From: Sandarakinorhabdus sp. AAP62
GTDB taxonomy: Bacteria; Pseudomonadota; Alphaproteobacteria; Sphingomonadales; Sphingomonadaceae
Length of the DNA: 64,000 bases
Assembly (NCBI RefSeq): GCF_000331225.1
Contig: NZ_ANFY01000005.1
Coordinates: 1-64,000, forward strand
Direction of reading: 5' to 3'
Numbering within the stretch: position 1 is the stretch's first letter; each line of letters opens with the position of its first letter. Shown here piece by piece: positions 7,765-14,881 of this stretch. The notes beneath the pieces are model-generated. The model was not told the DNA's origin. It did not search any database and saw nothing but the letters and a program-made list of their open reading frames with translations. A program made the position numbers and the translations under genes.

Positions 7765-9822
7765 ATGCATTCGGGCAGCACGCAATCAAGGCCGCATGAT
7801 GCCGATGCCCACGCCAGGGCACTGGCCGCTGCCACGGCGCGTCTGGCCGGCGAACCCGCCGCCGCCCTGGCTGCGGCCATCGCCTTGCTGGCCGAAGCGC
7901 CCGATCTGCTGCCGGCGCAGCTGTTGGCTGGTCAGGCGCTTTTCCGGCTTGGCAGGCTGGAGGAAGCGGTGGCGCGGCTTTCGGCGCTGGCGGTGCTGGC
8001 GCCCGAGGTGCCTGCCGTGCGCTGGGAACTGGCGCAGGCCGCCGCCGCCGCCGGCCAGCCGGAAACGGCAATCACGGCGCTGGAACAACTCACCCGGCAG
8101 TTGCCGGCGGTGCCGGGCGGCTGGTTCCTGCTCGGCCGCCAGTATCGGGCGGCCGGCCGCAGCGAAGATGGTTGGAAGGCCGATCTGCGCGGCGTGGCGG
8201 CATCCACGCAGGATCCGGAATTGCTGAAGGCGGCGCTGGCCATGCAGCAGGGCGAGCTGGATCAGGCTGCGGCCATGCTGGTGGCGCGGCAGGCGCGTGC
8301 TGGTGGCGATCCACCGGCCAGCCGGCTGGCCGCCGAAATCCGCTGGCGCCAGGGCGACATGCCGGCGGCCATTGCCGGGTTGGAAGCGGTGCTGGAACAG
8401 GCCCCCGGCTATGACATGGCGCGCGAATTCCTGATCCGTCTGCTGGTGCAGTCCAACCGGCTGCCGGACGCGCTGGCGCATGCCGAACTGCTGGCGACGT
8501 CGCCGGTGCAGAACCCCGGCCACGATCTGATCCTGGCCTCGGTGCTGGTGCACCTGGGTGAGCAGGGCCGTGCGCGCGGCCTGTATGAAGGCCTGCTGGC
8601 CAAGACCCCGAACCAGCCGCAGGTGTGGCAGAACCTGGGCCATGTGCTGAAGACGCTGGGCGAACAGGCCGGTGCCGTGGCTGCCTATCGCGAGGCCGTC
8701 ACCCGCCAGCCGACGCTGGGCGAGGCGTGGTGGAGCCTGGCCAATCTGAAGACGGTGAAGCTGGGTGCGGCCGACATCGCCGCCATGCAGGCGGCGCTGG
8801 CAACGCTGGCGGGCGAGGCCAGCCCGCGCGCCGAAGATCTGTTCCACCTGCAATTTGCACTGGGCAAGGCGCACGAGGATCTGGGCCAGGCCGAAGCGGC
8901 CTTTCGCCATTATCTGGAGGGCAATCGCCAGCGCCGCGCCGGCATTTCCCATGATGCGGATGCCTTTTCCGCCGAGATCGATGCCGCCACGGGCGTTTTC
9001 ACCGCGCCCTTTCTGGCGTCCCGCCGCGATGGCGGCTGCCCGGCGCCCGATCCCATCTTCATCGTTGGCCTGCCGCGGTCAGGCTCCACGCTGATCGAGC
9101 AGATCCTGGCCAGCCACAGCCAGGTGGAAGGCACGATGGAACTGCCCGACATGATGATGATCGCCAGCCGGCTGGCGGCCCGCGTCGAGGCCGGCGAGTT
9201 CGCCGATTTCGGTGCGATGATGGCGGCGCTCACCCCGGCGGATCGCCGGCGGCTGGGCGAGGAATATCTCGAACGCACCCGCATTCACCGCAAATCTGAC
9301 AAGCCGCGCTTCATCGACAAGATGCCCAACAATTGGCAGCACACCGGGCTGATCCGCCTGATCCTGCCGAATGCCACCATTATCGATGCCCGCCGGCACC
9401 CGATGGGCTGCTGTTTTTCCGCCTGGAAACAACATTTCGCCCGGGGCCAGAGCTTTTCCTACGATCTCGTCGAAGTGGGGCGCTATTATCGGGATTATGT
9501 CCGGTTGATGGCACATTTCGATGCGGTTGATCCCGGCGCTGTCACCCGGGTCATCTATGAGGAAATGGTGGCCGATACGGAGAACCAGGTGCGCCGGCTG
9601 CTCGGCGCGGTCGGACTGGCGTTCGAACCGGCCTGTCTCGAATTCTGGCGTAACGATCGTGCGGTGCGCACCGCCAGTTCCGAACAGGTGCGCCAGCCGA
9701 TCTTCACGGATGGCGTGGACCATTGGAAGGCCTTTGCACCGTGGCTTGGCCCGTTGACCGAAACATTGGGTGATGTGGTGACGGATTATCCGGCGGTGCC
9801 GGCCAGTCTGACGCCTATTTGA
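7765..9822 (+). CDS. TPR-repeat sulfotransferase family protein
   Basis: About 685 residues. The N-terminal 400 are Ala/Leu-rich TPR helices with repeats such as PNQPQVWQNLGHVLKTLGEQ and the following PTLGEAWWSLANLK. The C-terminal 250 are a sulfotransferase domain: the PAPS 5'-phosphate loop FIVGLPRSGSTLIEQIL, FIDKMPNNW, the 3'-phosphate-binding region IIDARRHPMGCCFSAWKQHF and YEEMVADTENQVRRLLG. The family transfers sulfate from PAPS or acts as a related transferase. I chose ATG 7765 because GGGGGAGCGAC stands directly before it; ATG 7747 is in frame but lacks a site. There is no obvious signal peptide. The gene is divergent from the TonB receptor and overlaps the end of the cytochrome gene by 8 bases. 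Confidence 0.88.
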   Translation: MHSGSTQSRPHDADAHARALAAATARLAGEPAAALAAAIALLAEAPDLLPAQLLAGQALFRLGRLEEAVARLSALAVLAPEVPAVRWELAQAAAAAGQPETAITALEQLTRQLPAVPGGWFLLGRQYRAAGRSEDGWKADLRGVAASTQDPELLKAALAMQQGELDQAAAMLVARQARAGGDPPASRLAAEIRWRQGDMPAAIAGLEAVLEQAPGYDMAREFLIRLLVQSNRLPDALAHAELLATSPVQNPGHDLILASVLVHLGEQGRARGLYEGLLAKTPNQPQVWQNLGHVLKTLGEQAGAVAAYREAVTRQPTLGEAWWSLANLKTVKLGAADIAAMQAALATLAGEASPRAEDLFHLQFALGKAHEDLGQAEAAFRHYLEGNRQRRAGISHDADAFSAEIDAATGVFTAPFLASRRDGGCPAPDPIFIVGLPRSGSTLIEQILASHSQVEGTMELPDMMMIASRLAARVEAGEFADFGAMMAALTPADRRRLGEEYLERTRIHRKSDKPRFIDKMPNNWQHTGLIRLILPNATIIDARRHPMGCCFSAWKQHFARGQSFSYDLVEVGRYYRDYVRLMAHFDAVDPGAVTRVIYEEMVADTENQVRRLLGAVGLAFEPACLEFWRNDRAVRTASSEQVRQPIFTDGVDHWKAFAPWLGPLTETLGDVVTDYPAVPASLTPI

Positions 9823-10279
9823 TCAAGCCGTCTGCGACCAGCTTGGCGCGCAGAGCGCCGTTCTCCGCCATGCTCACCCGGCCAGCGCCGCGCACGGCCG
9901 CGATTTCGGCCGGCTTGAACGGCTTGACCGGCTTGGCCGGCTTGCCCAGCGTGACGGCGTGGCTCAGGATTTCAGCAATTTCGGCATCCGACATGGTGGC
10001 CATGCCGGGCATCACGCCCATCAGCGGCTTGTCGTCGACGGTGATTGGGCCGGTCAGGCCATAAAGCACGACCCGCGCCATATATTGCCGCCCTTCCGGG
10101 CTCTGGGCGATGGTGGCGGCGCGGCCGGCAAGGCGGGGAAACTGGCCGGCAAGCCCGGAACCACTGGCCTGGTGGCACATGGCGCAGCGGGCGACAAAGG
10201 CCGCGCGCGGTTCGGCAGCCACTGGAGCAGCCAGCCCGGCAACAACCAGCAGTGCCGCAGACCAACGATTGAAATTCAT
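9815..10279 (-). CDS. Periplasmic monohaem c-type cytochrome
   Basis: 154 residues with a clear signal peptide (WSAALLVVAGLAAPVAA, cleavage near residue 22) and one haem motif, CAMCH, at about residues 32-36. The distal ligand is probably one of the Met in LMGVMPGMATMSDAEIAEIL, the usual P-G-M arrangement of class I cytochromes. A Pro/Lys-rich stretch (GKPAKPVKPFKP) leads to the C-terminus. AAGGA stands upstream of ATG 10279; the longer upstream frame has no credible start. The gene is divergent from the TetR gene and near the amine-dehydrogenase operon. It shares PEGRxY with the cytochrome at 14270, so I infer an electron-acceptor role for the dehydrogenase. Confidence 0.88.
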   Translation of the reverse strand: MNFNRWSAALLVVAGLAAPVAAEPRAAFVARCAMCHQASGSGLAGQFPRLAGRAATIAQSPEGRQYMARVVLYGLTGPITVDDKPLMGVMPGMATMSDAEIAEILSHAVTLGKPAKPVKPFKPAEIAAVRGAGRVSMAENGALRAKLVADGLIK

Positions 10280-10390
10280 GCCATCATCCTTGCCATTGCA
10301 GCCTGCGCGCGCTCGCGCGCGGTCACCGCTCATGGTCAAATACTGGACAGTCATCAAGGGGGCGTCAACCCGCTCGGCATGGGTCAAACG

Positions 10391-10415
10391 GCGCAGCTTC
10401 GTGCAAAGGCTGCGC
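10391..10415. promoter_or_regulatory. Inverted repeat between cytochrome and TetR genes, possible operator
   Basis: GCGCAGC and GCTGCGC form a perfect 7-bp inverted repeat with an 11-base spacer, 64 bases before the TetR start and 112 bases before the divergent cytochrome start. TetR proteins often bind palindromes in such divergent regions. In GC-rich DNA a repeat of this size can arise by chance, so this is only a candidate. Confidence 0.22.
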
Positions 10416-10478
10416 GCTTCTGCCAGCCGCGCAGCGCGCTTCTGGACGCCGGAACAGTGCTGCGGTAAGCCCTGATCG

Positions 10479-11144
10479 ATGGCAAAGACAGGCGCAAAGC
10501 CGGCAGGAACAGCCCCGCTCCGTCCGGGTGTGTACGGGCGTGGCACCGAAACGGTGGATCTGATCCTGACGGCCGCGCTCGACGTGCTGGTGGATGAAGG
10601 CGCGGCGGCCTTCACCCTGCGCCGCATCGCGGCGCGCTGCGGCATGCAGGTCGGCAAATTATCCTATCATTTCGCGCGCAAGGAATTGCTGATCCAGCTG
10701 CTGCTGGATGATCTGCTCGATTTCTACGAGGGCCTGCTCGATGAAAGCGTGCGCCAGCCGCATCTCGATCCGGAAGAACAGCTGCGCCGGATGATCGGCC
10801 TGGTGCTCGATGATATCGGCAGCAAGCGCACCACCCATGTCTTCACCGAGCTTTGGGCCCTTTCCAACCATAATCCGGTGGTGGCGGAACGGGTGGCGGC
10901 CTTTTACCGGCGCGCCCATGCCAATCTGGCGGCGGCGATCGCGCCGCTCAATCCGGCGCTGTCGCCGGCGCAGGTTGATGTGGTGGCCCGTTTTGTCAGC
11001 GCCACGCTGGAAGGCACCACCATCTTTGCCGGCCATGGCAAGCCCTGGGCCAACGAGATGCCGCAGTTGAAGCTGCTGGCGGTGCGTTCCATGCTGCACT
11101 TGGCCAGCACGCTCCATCCCGACGAACTGCCGGGCCTGGCCTGA
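10479..11144 (+). CDS. TetR-family transcriptional regulator
   Basis: 221 residues. The N-terminal helix-turn-helix is clear: ETVDLILTAALDVLVDEG, FTLRRIAARCGMQVGKLSYHF and ARKELLIQLLLDDLL, the AcrR/TetR DNA-binding signature. The helical ligand domain covers residues 90-215. It contains HVFTELWALSNHNPVVAERV, which resembles the TetR_C domains of regulators such as BetI-like proteins. The gene lies divergent to a c-type cytochrome and 158 bases upstream of the amine-dehydrogenase operon in the same direction, so it probably controls one or both. The ligand is unknown; an amine or an aldehyde product would be logical (inference). Confidence 0.9.
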   Translation: MAKTGAKPAGTAPLRPGVYGRGTETVDLILTAALDVLVDEGAAAFTLRRIAARCGMQVGKLSYHFARKELLIQLLLDDLLDFYEGLLDESVRQPHLDPEEQLRRMIGLVLDDIGSKRTTHVFTELWALSNHNPVVAERVAAFYRRAHANLAAAIAPLNPALSPAQVDVVARFVSATLEGTTIFAGHGKPWANEMPQLKLLAVRSMLHLASTLHPDELPGLA

Positions 11145-11302
11145 CCCTACGTCATTCGCGCATGGCCTGCGCATCGGTCTTGACGAATATTTGACACACG
11201 TCCAGCATGCTTCCGATTGGCGCTGGGCAGTCGGTCGCCGGCTTGGAGTCGCCGATGGGTGATTTCCGAAAACGGGAAATGGGGGAAAGGGCTTTGGCAA
11301 GC

Positions 11303-12520
11303 ATGATCAGTGCATCCATCACGGCAAGGCTGAGCAGGCTGGCGTGCGCCTCCCTGATCTCGGCGTTGGCCATCAGCGCCGGCAGCGCGGCCTGGGCACA
11401 AACGCCGGCACCGGCCGCCGCCACAGCAGCCGCCACCAGGGCCCCGGTCGAACCGGAAGAGCCTTTCACCCACAAATTGCCGGAATGGTCGCCGCACTGG
11501 GGCTTCGTGCGCGGCGGCTGGGAAAATGGCGGCACCCGCATCTGGAACGGCGATACCGGCAAGATGCTGGGCCTTGTTGCCACCGGGCGCTGGTCCGATC
11601 TGGCCCTCGATCCCAAGCGGCGCTTCATCTATGTCGCCGAAACCATCTGGACCAAGGTGAACCGCGGCACGCGGCAGGACATGATCTCGGTCTATGATCC
11701 GGTCAACATGGCGCTGCTGGCGGAAATCCCGCTGCCGGGCCGGTTGATCATCGGCGCCATGAAGAACAACTTCGTCATCAGCGATGATGGCAAGACCGGC
11801 TTTGTCTATAATTTCAGCCCGGCTTCCTCGGTGAACGTGGTCGATCTGGAAAAGCGCAAGCTGTCCCAGGTCGTCGAACTGCCGGGCTGCGCCAGCCTGG
11901 TGCCGGTGGCGGGTATCGGTTTTTCGGCGCTCTGCTCGGATGGCACGCTGGCCACGGTCACCGTGGGCCCGAAGACGTCGACCGTGACCAACAGCCAGCC
12001 CTTCTTCAAGGCCGCTGAAGACGGTGTGTTCGATTTCTATGCGTATGATCGCACCAAGGGCGAGATCGTCACCCTCACCTATACCGGCCTCGTGCGGACC
12101 GTGAAGCTGGGCGCAACGCCGGTGATTGGCGAGGCTTTCTCGATCCAGGCCGCCGCTGGCGTGCGCCCGGGTGATACGAAGCCACTGGATATCAACTGGT
12201 TCCCCGGCGGCCGGCAGGCGATGACGCTGCACCGCGCCACCGGCATGCTCTATGTGCTGATGCACCGCGGCGAATATTGGACGCAGAAGGCCCCCGGCGA
12301 AGAATTGTGGGTGGTCGACATGGCGACCCGCAAGGTCGTCAAGCGCGTGCCGCTGAAGAAGGAAGCCGGCAATATCGAAGTGACCCAGGACGCCAAGCCG
12401 CTGATTTTCCTGTCGGGCGATGAAGGCCTGCTGCAGGTGATGGATGCCGCCACCTACGAGATCAAGCACACGATCGAGCGTGGCGGTGGCGGCGTCATTG
12501 CCACGCCGGATATCGACTGA
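11303..12520 (+). CDS. aauB: TTQ amine dehydrogenase heavy chain (AauB/MauB family)
   Basis: The large subunit of a periplasmic quinoprotein amine dehydrogenase, which oxidises a primary amine to aldehyde and ammonia. About 405 residues form a seven-bladed propeller-type sequence without catalytic residues of its own. Seen: a signal peptide (residues 1-32, ending AISAGSAAWA) and blade-like repeats: GLVATGRWSDLALDPKRRFIYVAET, SVYDPVNMALLAEIPLPG, LDINWFPGGRQAMTLH, LYVLMHRG and LWVVDMATRKVVKRVPL. The last two with WVVDMATRK are hallmarks of the MADH/AADH heavy chain. In-frame ATGs at 11255 and 11279 are possible, but only 11303 gives a normal signal peptide; the Shine-Dalgarno spacing is not decisive. 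First gene of a B-E-D-A operon. Confidence 0.86.
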   Translation: MISASITARLSRLACASLISALAISAGSAAWAQTPAPAAATAAATRAPVEPEEPFTHKLPEWSPHWGFVRGGWENGGTRIWNGDTGKMLGLVATGRWSDLALDPKRRFIYVAETIWTKVNRGTRQDMISVYDPVNMALLAEIPLPGRLIIGAMKNNFVISDDGKTGFVYNFSPASSVNVVDLEKRKLSQVVELPGCASLVPVAGIGFSALCSDGTLATVTVGPKTSTVTNSQPFFKAAEDGVFDFYAYDRTKGEIVTLTYTGLVRTVKLGATPVIGEAFSIQAAAGVRPGDTKPLDINWFPGGRQAMTLHRATGMLYVLMHRGEYWTQKAPGEELWVVDMATRKVVKRVPLKKEAGNIEVTQDAKPLIFLSGDEGLLQVMDAATYEIKHTIERGGGGVIATPDID

Positions 12521-12528
12521 GGCGCGGC

Positions 12529-13059
12529 GTGGCGCTTGTCCTTGCCTTGGCTTGTGTCGCGGCCAGTGTCGCCGTGGCCCTGCTGCTGGCGGTTGCCGGC
12601 ATCGACAAGCTGCGTCGCCGTGATCTGCTGCCCGGCGTGATCGCCAACTATCGTCTGCTGCCGGACGCGCTGGTGGCCCCGGCGGCGCTTGCGCTGCCGG
12701 TGGCGGAGCTGGCGGTGGCGGCCGGGCTGCTGCTGGGAATGGCGCCCATCGCACCGCTGGCGGCGATCGCGCTGCTGCTGATCTTTGCAGCGGCGATGGC
12801 CATCAATATCGGGCGCGGCCGTCGTCATATCGATTGCGGTTGCGGCCATGCTGGCTTGCGCCAGTCGCTGGGCTGGGGGCAGGTACTGCGCAACCTGGTG
12901 CTGGCGGCGGCGCTGCTGCCGGCGCTGCTGGCCGATCGCGCCGCCCTGGGGGCGGCTGATCTGGCGGTGGCCATGGCGGCCGGGGTGGTGCTCTATCTGT
13001 TCATGCTGATGATCTCCGCGCTGGGAGCGTTGAACATTTCAGCGCCCGGGCGTGGATAG
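12529..13059 (+). CDS. aauE: MauE/AauE-like membrane protein for light-chain maturation
   Basis: 176 residues, very hydrophobic with about four to five membrane helices (residues 3-25, 45-70, 74-95, 115-135, 142-168). Diagnostic is HIDCGCG at residues 100-106, the conserved Cys pair of the MauE family. In Paracoccus MauE and MauD are needed for export, folding and disulfide formation of the amine-dehydrogenase light chain. It begins at GTG 12529, eight bases after the heavy-chain stop, and is followed six bases later by the MauD-like gene, so it is translationally coupled in the operon. Confidence 0.85.
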   Translation: MALVLALACVAASVAVALLLAVAGIDKLRRRDLLPGVIANYRLLPDALVAPAALALPVAELAVAAGLLLGMAPIAPLAAIALLLIFAAAMAINIGRGRRHIDCGCGHAGLRQSLGWGQVLRNLVLAAALLPALLADRAALGAADLAVAMAAGVVLYLFMLMISALGALNISAPGRG

Positions 13060-13071
13060 GAAAGAGTGGCG

Positions 13072-13677
13072 ATGTCGACCTTGCTGATCATCAACGAAGC
13101 GCTGCAATGGCTGGCCCTGGGCGCGCTGCTGGTCGCCCTGCTGGCGCTGGCGCGGCAGGTGGGCGTGCTGCATGTGCGCGTGGCCCCGGCCGGTGCGCTG
13201 GATGCCAATCGCGGCCCGGCCGTGGGCGACAAGGCGCCGGTGCTGCCGGTAACCACGCTGGCAGGCCGGCCGTTCCTGATCGGTGGCCCTGCGCCCGGTC
13301 TGCAACTGCTGATGTTCGTTTCTGCGGCCTGCCCGATGTGCAAGACGCTGATTCCGGTGGCCAAATCCTTTGCCGCCGCCGAACGGGTGAGCCTGGTGTT
13401 CATCGGCGATGATGATCCGGCGGTGCAGGCATCGCTGGTGGAAAAGCAGGGCCTCGCCGGCTTCCCGTTCATCAATGATGACAGCATTGGCCGCCAGTTC
13501 GAGGTGGACAAGCTGCCCCACGCCGTGCTGCTCGATGGGCAGGGCGTGGTGCTGGCCAAGGGCCTGGTCAACAGCCGGGAGCATCTGGAAAGCCTGATCA
13601 TCAGCCATGAAATGGGCGTGAAAAGCGTACAGGATTATATCGCTGGCCTGCCGACACCGGCAAAGGTGGACGCATGA
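13072..13677 (+). CDS. aauD: MauD/AauD-like thiol-disulfide protein
   Basis: About 201 residues. An N-terminal membrane anchor (LIINEALQWLALGALLVALLA) precedes VGDKAPVLPVTTLAGRPF, the typical start of a thioredoxin/TlpA-like fold. The active site is CPMC at about residues 87-90 (FVSAACPMCKTLIP), and the cis-Pro region is KLPHAVLLDGQGVV. MauD proteins carry this CPxC and help the Cys-rich light chain to fold in the periplasm. AGGAAAGAG stands before both the GTG at 13066 and the ATG at 13072; I took the ATG. The gene lies between the E and A genes, as in every known mau/aau cluster. Confidence 0.9.
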   Translation: MSTLLIINEALQWLALGALLVALLALARQVGVLHVRVAPAGALDANRGPAVGDKAPVLPVTTLAGRPFLIGGPAPGLQLLMFVSAACPMCKTLIPVAKSFAAAERVSLVFIGDDDPAVQASLVEKQGLAGFPFINDDSIGRQFEVDKLPHAVLLDGQGVVLAKGLVNSREHLESLIISHEMGVKSVQDYIAGLPTPAKVDA

Positions 13678-13711
13678 CCGGCCGCAGCGCAGCAGTTATG
13701 GGGGAAGAGGC

Positions 13712-14263
13712 ATGAAGCGTTTCGATTTTGACGGCCTTGGTGAAAAGCTGCTGCGCAATTTTGCCGGCAACAGCTCGCGCCGCTCGTTCCTCAGCAAGCT
13801 GGGGGCAACCATCGTGGCCGCACCGGCCTTCCCGCTGCTGCCGGTGGCCCGCGCCCAGGCGCAACCGTCCAAGCCGGACCGGTCGCCCGAAGCCAAGACC
13901 GCCTTTGCCCGCAACGCCCAGACCAAGGACGACACCAAGTGCGATTACTGGCGCTATTGCGCCATCGATGGCAGCCTGTGCTCCTGCTGCGGCGGCGGCA
14001 TGTCGAGCTGCCCGCCCGGCGCTGAACCGTCGCCGGTGTCGTGGGTCGGCACCTGCATCAATCCCGATGACGGCAAGGCCTATCTGATCGCCTATCGCGA
14101 TTGCTGCGGCAAATCGGCATGCGGCCAGTGCGGTTGCGACAACACCGATCGCGAAACTCAGCTGTACATGCCGCAGCTCAACAACAACGTGATCTGGTGC
14201 TTTGGCACCAAGAGCATGGAGTATCACTGCTCCACCGCCGTGCTGGTCGGCAAGGCCAGCTGA
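13712..14263 (+). CDS. aauA: TTQ amine dehydrogenase light chain (AauA/MauA family)
   Basis: The catalytic subunit, 183 residues. It has a Tat signal (SRRSFLSK at 22-29, cleavage after VARAQA) and 14 Cys. The two Trp that become the tryptophan tryptophylquinone are W111 (SWVGTC) and W162 (VIWCFG). Their distance of 51 residues equals Trp57-Trp108 of Paracoccus MADH. D130 (AYRDCCG) and D86 (AIDGS) lie 19 after and 25 before W111, as do Asp76 and Asp32 there, so every residue known to be needed is present. CSCCGG, SPSPVSW, NPDDGK and DCCGKSACGQC resemble the aromatic amine dehydrogenase chain of Alcaligenes faecalis more than MADH, so aau is preferred (from memory, by eye). Substrate unproven. 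Confidence 0.93.
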   Translation: MKRFDFDGLGEKLLRNFAGNSSRRSFLSKLGATIVAAPAFPLLPVARAQAQPSKPDRSPEAKTAFARNAQTKDDTKCDYWRYCAIDGSLCSCCGGGMSSCPPGAEPSPVSWVGTCINPDDGKAYLIAYRDCCGKSACGQCGCDNTDRETQLYMPQLNNNVIWCFGTKSMEYHCSTAVLVGKAS

Positions 14264-14269
14264 GGCGGC

Positions 14270-14881
14270 GTGATCGGGCACCGGGTCTGGCCTGCGGCAA
14301 CCGCGCTTGCCGGCCTGATGCTGCTGGTCGCCGCTGCCCCGCCGGCTGAAGACCCCTATGCCAGCGGGCCGGTGACCTCCTTCTCGGTGGTGGGCGATGT
14401 CAGTGGCCTGCCGGCCAGTTTCCCGGCCGACATGAACCTGGCCCAATCGGATTATGTGGAACAATGCGGCGGCTGCCACGGCATCAAGGGCAATGCCGCG
14501 CCGGCCGATCTGCCCAATCTGCAGGGCCGTGTCGGCTGGTTCATGTGCCTGCCCGAAGGCCGCGCCTATCTCACCCGGCTGCCCAATGTCGCGCGCAGCC
14601 GCATCAGCGATCACAAGCAGATGGCGGACCTGCTGAATTTCATGGTCTTTGGCCTGGGCGGCAAATCCACGCCCGCCGGCACCAGGCCGTTCACGGCCGC
14701 CGAAGTGGCCGCGGGGCGCACCACGGCCTACACCTCGGTCAGCCTCATCAAGGTGCGGGCGCAGATCGTCGACAAGGTGATCCAGAAATGCGGCGCCCCC
14801 GCCTCGCTGCGACTGATGTATCCGCCCGACGCCGTGCGCACGGCGCTTCCGCTAGCCGGCAGGGCCCGCAAGGCGGGTTAG
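14270..14881 (+). CDS. Periplasmic c-type cytochrome of the amine dehydrogenase operon
   Basis: 203 residues starting at GTG 14270, six bases after the light-chain stop. A signal peptide (ATALAGLMLLVAAAPPA) is followed by one haem site, CGGCH, at residues 65-69 with DYVEQ before it. Possible distal ligands are the Met in GWFMCLPEGRAYL or NFMVFGLGG. The C-terminal 50 residues (AAGRTTAYTSVSLIKVRAQ...) are unlike simple class I cytochromes and contain a further single Cys. In the A. faecalis aau region a small monohaem cytochrome gene also follows the light chain, so this is the likely electron acceptor (inference from position). It overlaps the convergent serine-hydrolase gene by 4 bases. Confidence 0.86.
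   Translation: MIGHRVWPAATALAGLMLLVAAAPPAEDPYASGPVTSFSVVGDVSGLPASFPADMNLAQSDYVEQCGGCHGIKGNAAPADLPNLQGRVGWFMCLPEGRAYLTRLPNVARSRISDHKQMADLLNFMVFGLGGKSTPAGTRPFTAAEVAAGRTTAYTSVSLIKVRAQIVDKVIQKCGAPASLRLMYPPDAVRTALPLAGRARKAG

Noticed and set aside
10391-10415. Treating the 7-bp inverted repeat as a proven TetR operator.
   Set aside because: Repeats of this size are frequent in GC-rich DNA. It is listed only as a low-confidence candidate.
11180-11196. TTGACG and TTGACA as -35 elements for the amine dehydrogenase operon.
   Set aside because: No acceptable -10 sequence lies 16-18 bases downstream of either. A promoter must exist nearby, but these hexamers alone do not support it.
13712-14263. Light chain as methylamine dehydrogenase MauA.
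   Set aside because: All TTQ residues fit MADH too, but CSCCGG, SPSPxSW and DCCGKxACGxC resemble aromatic amine dehydrogenase, and no mauFGLMN or amicyanin gene is present. It is kept as aau with the reservation stated.
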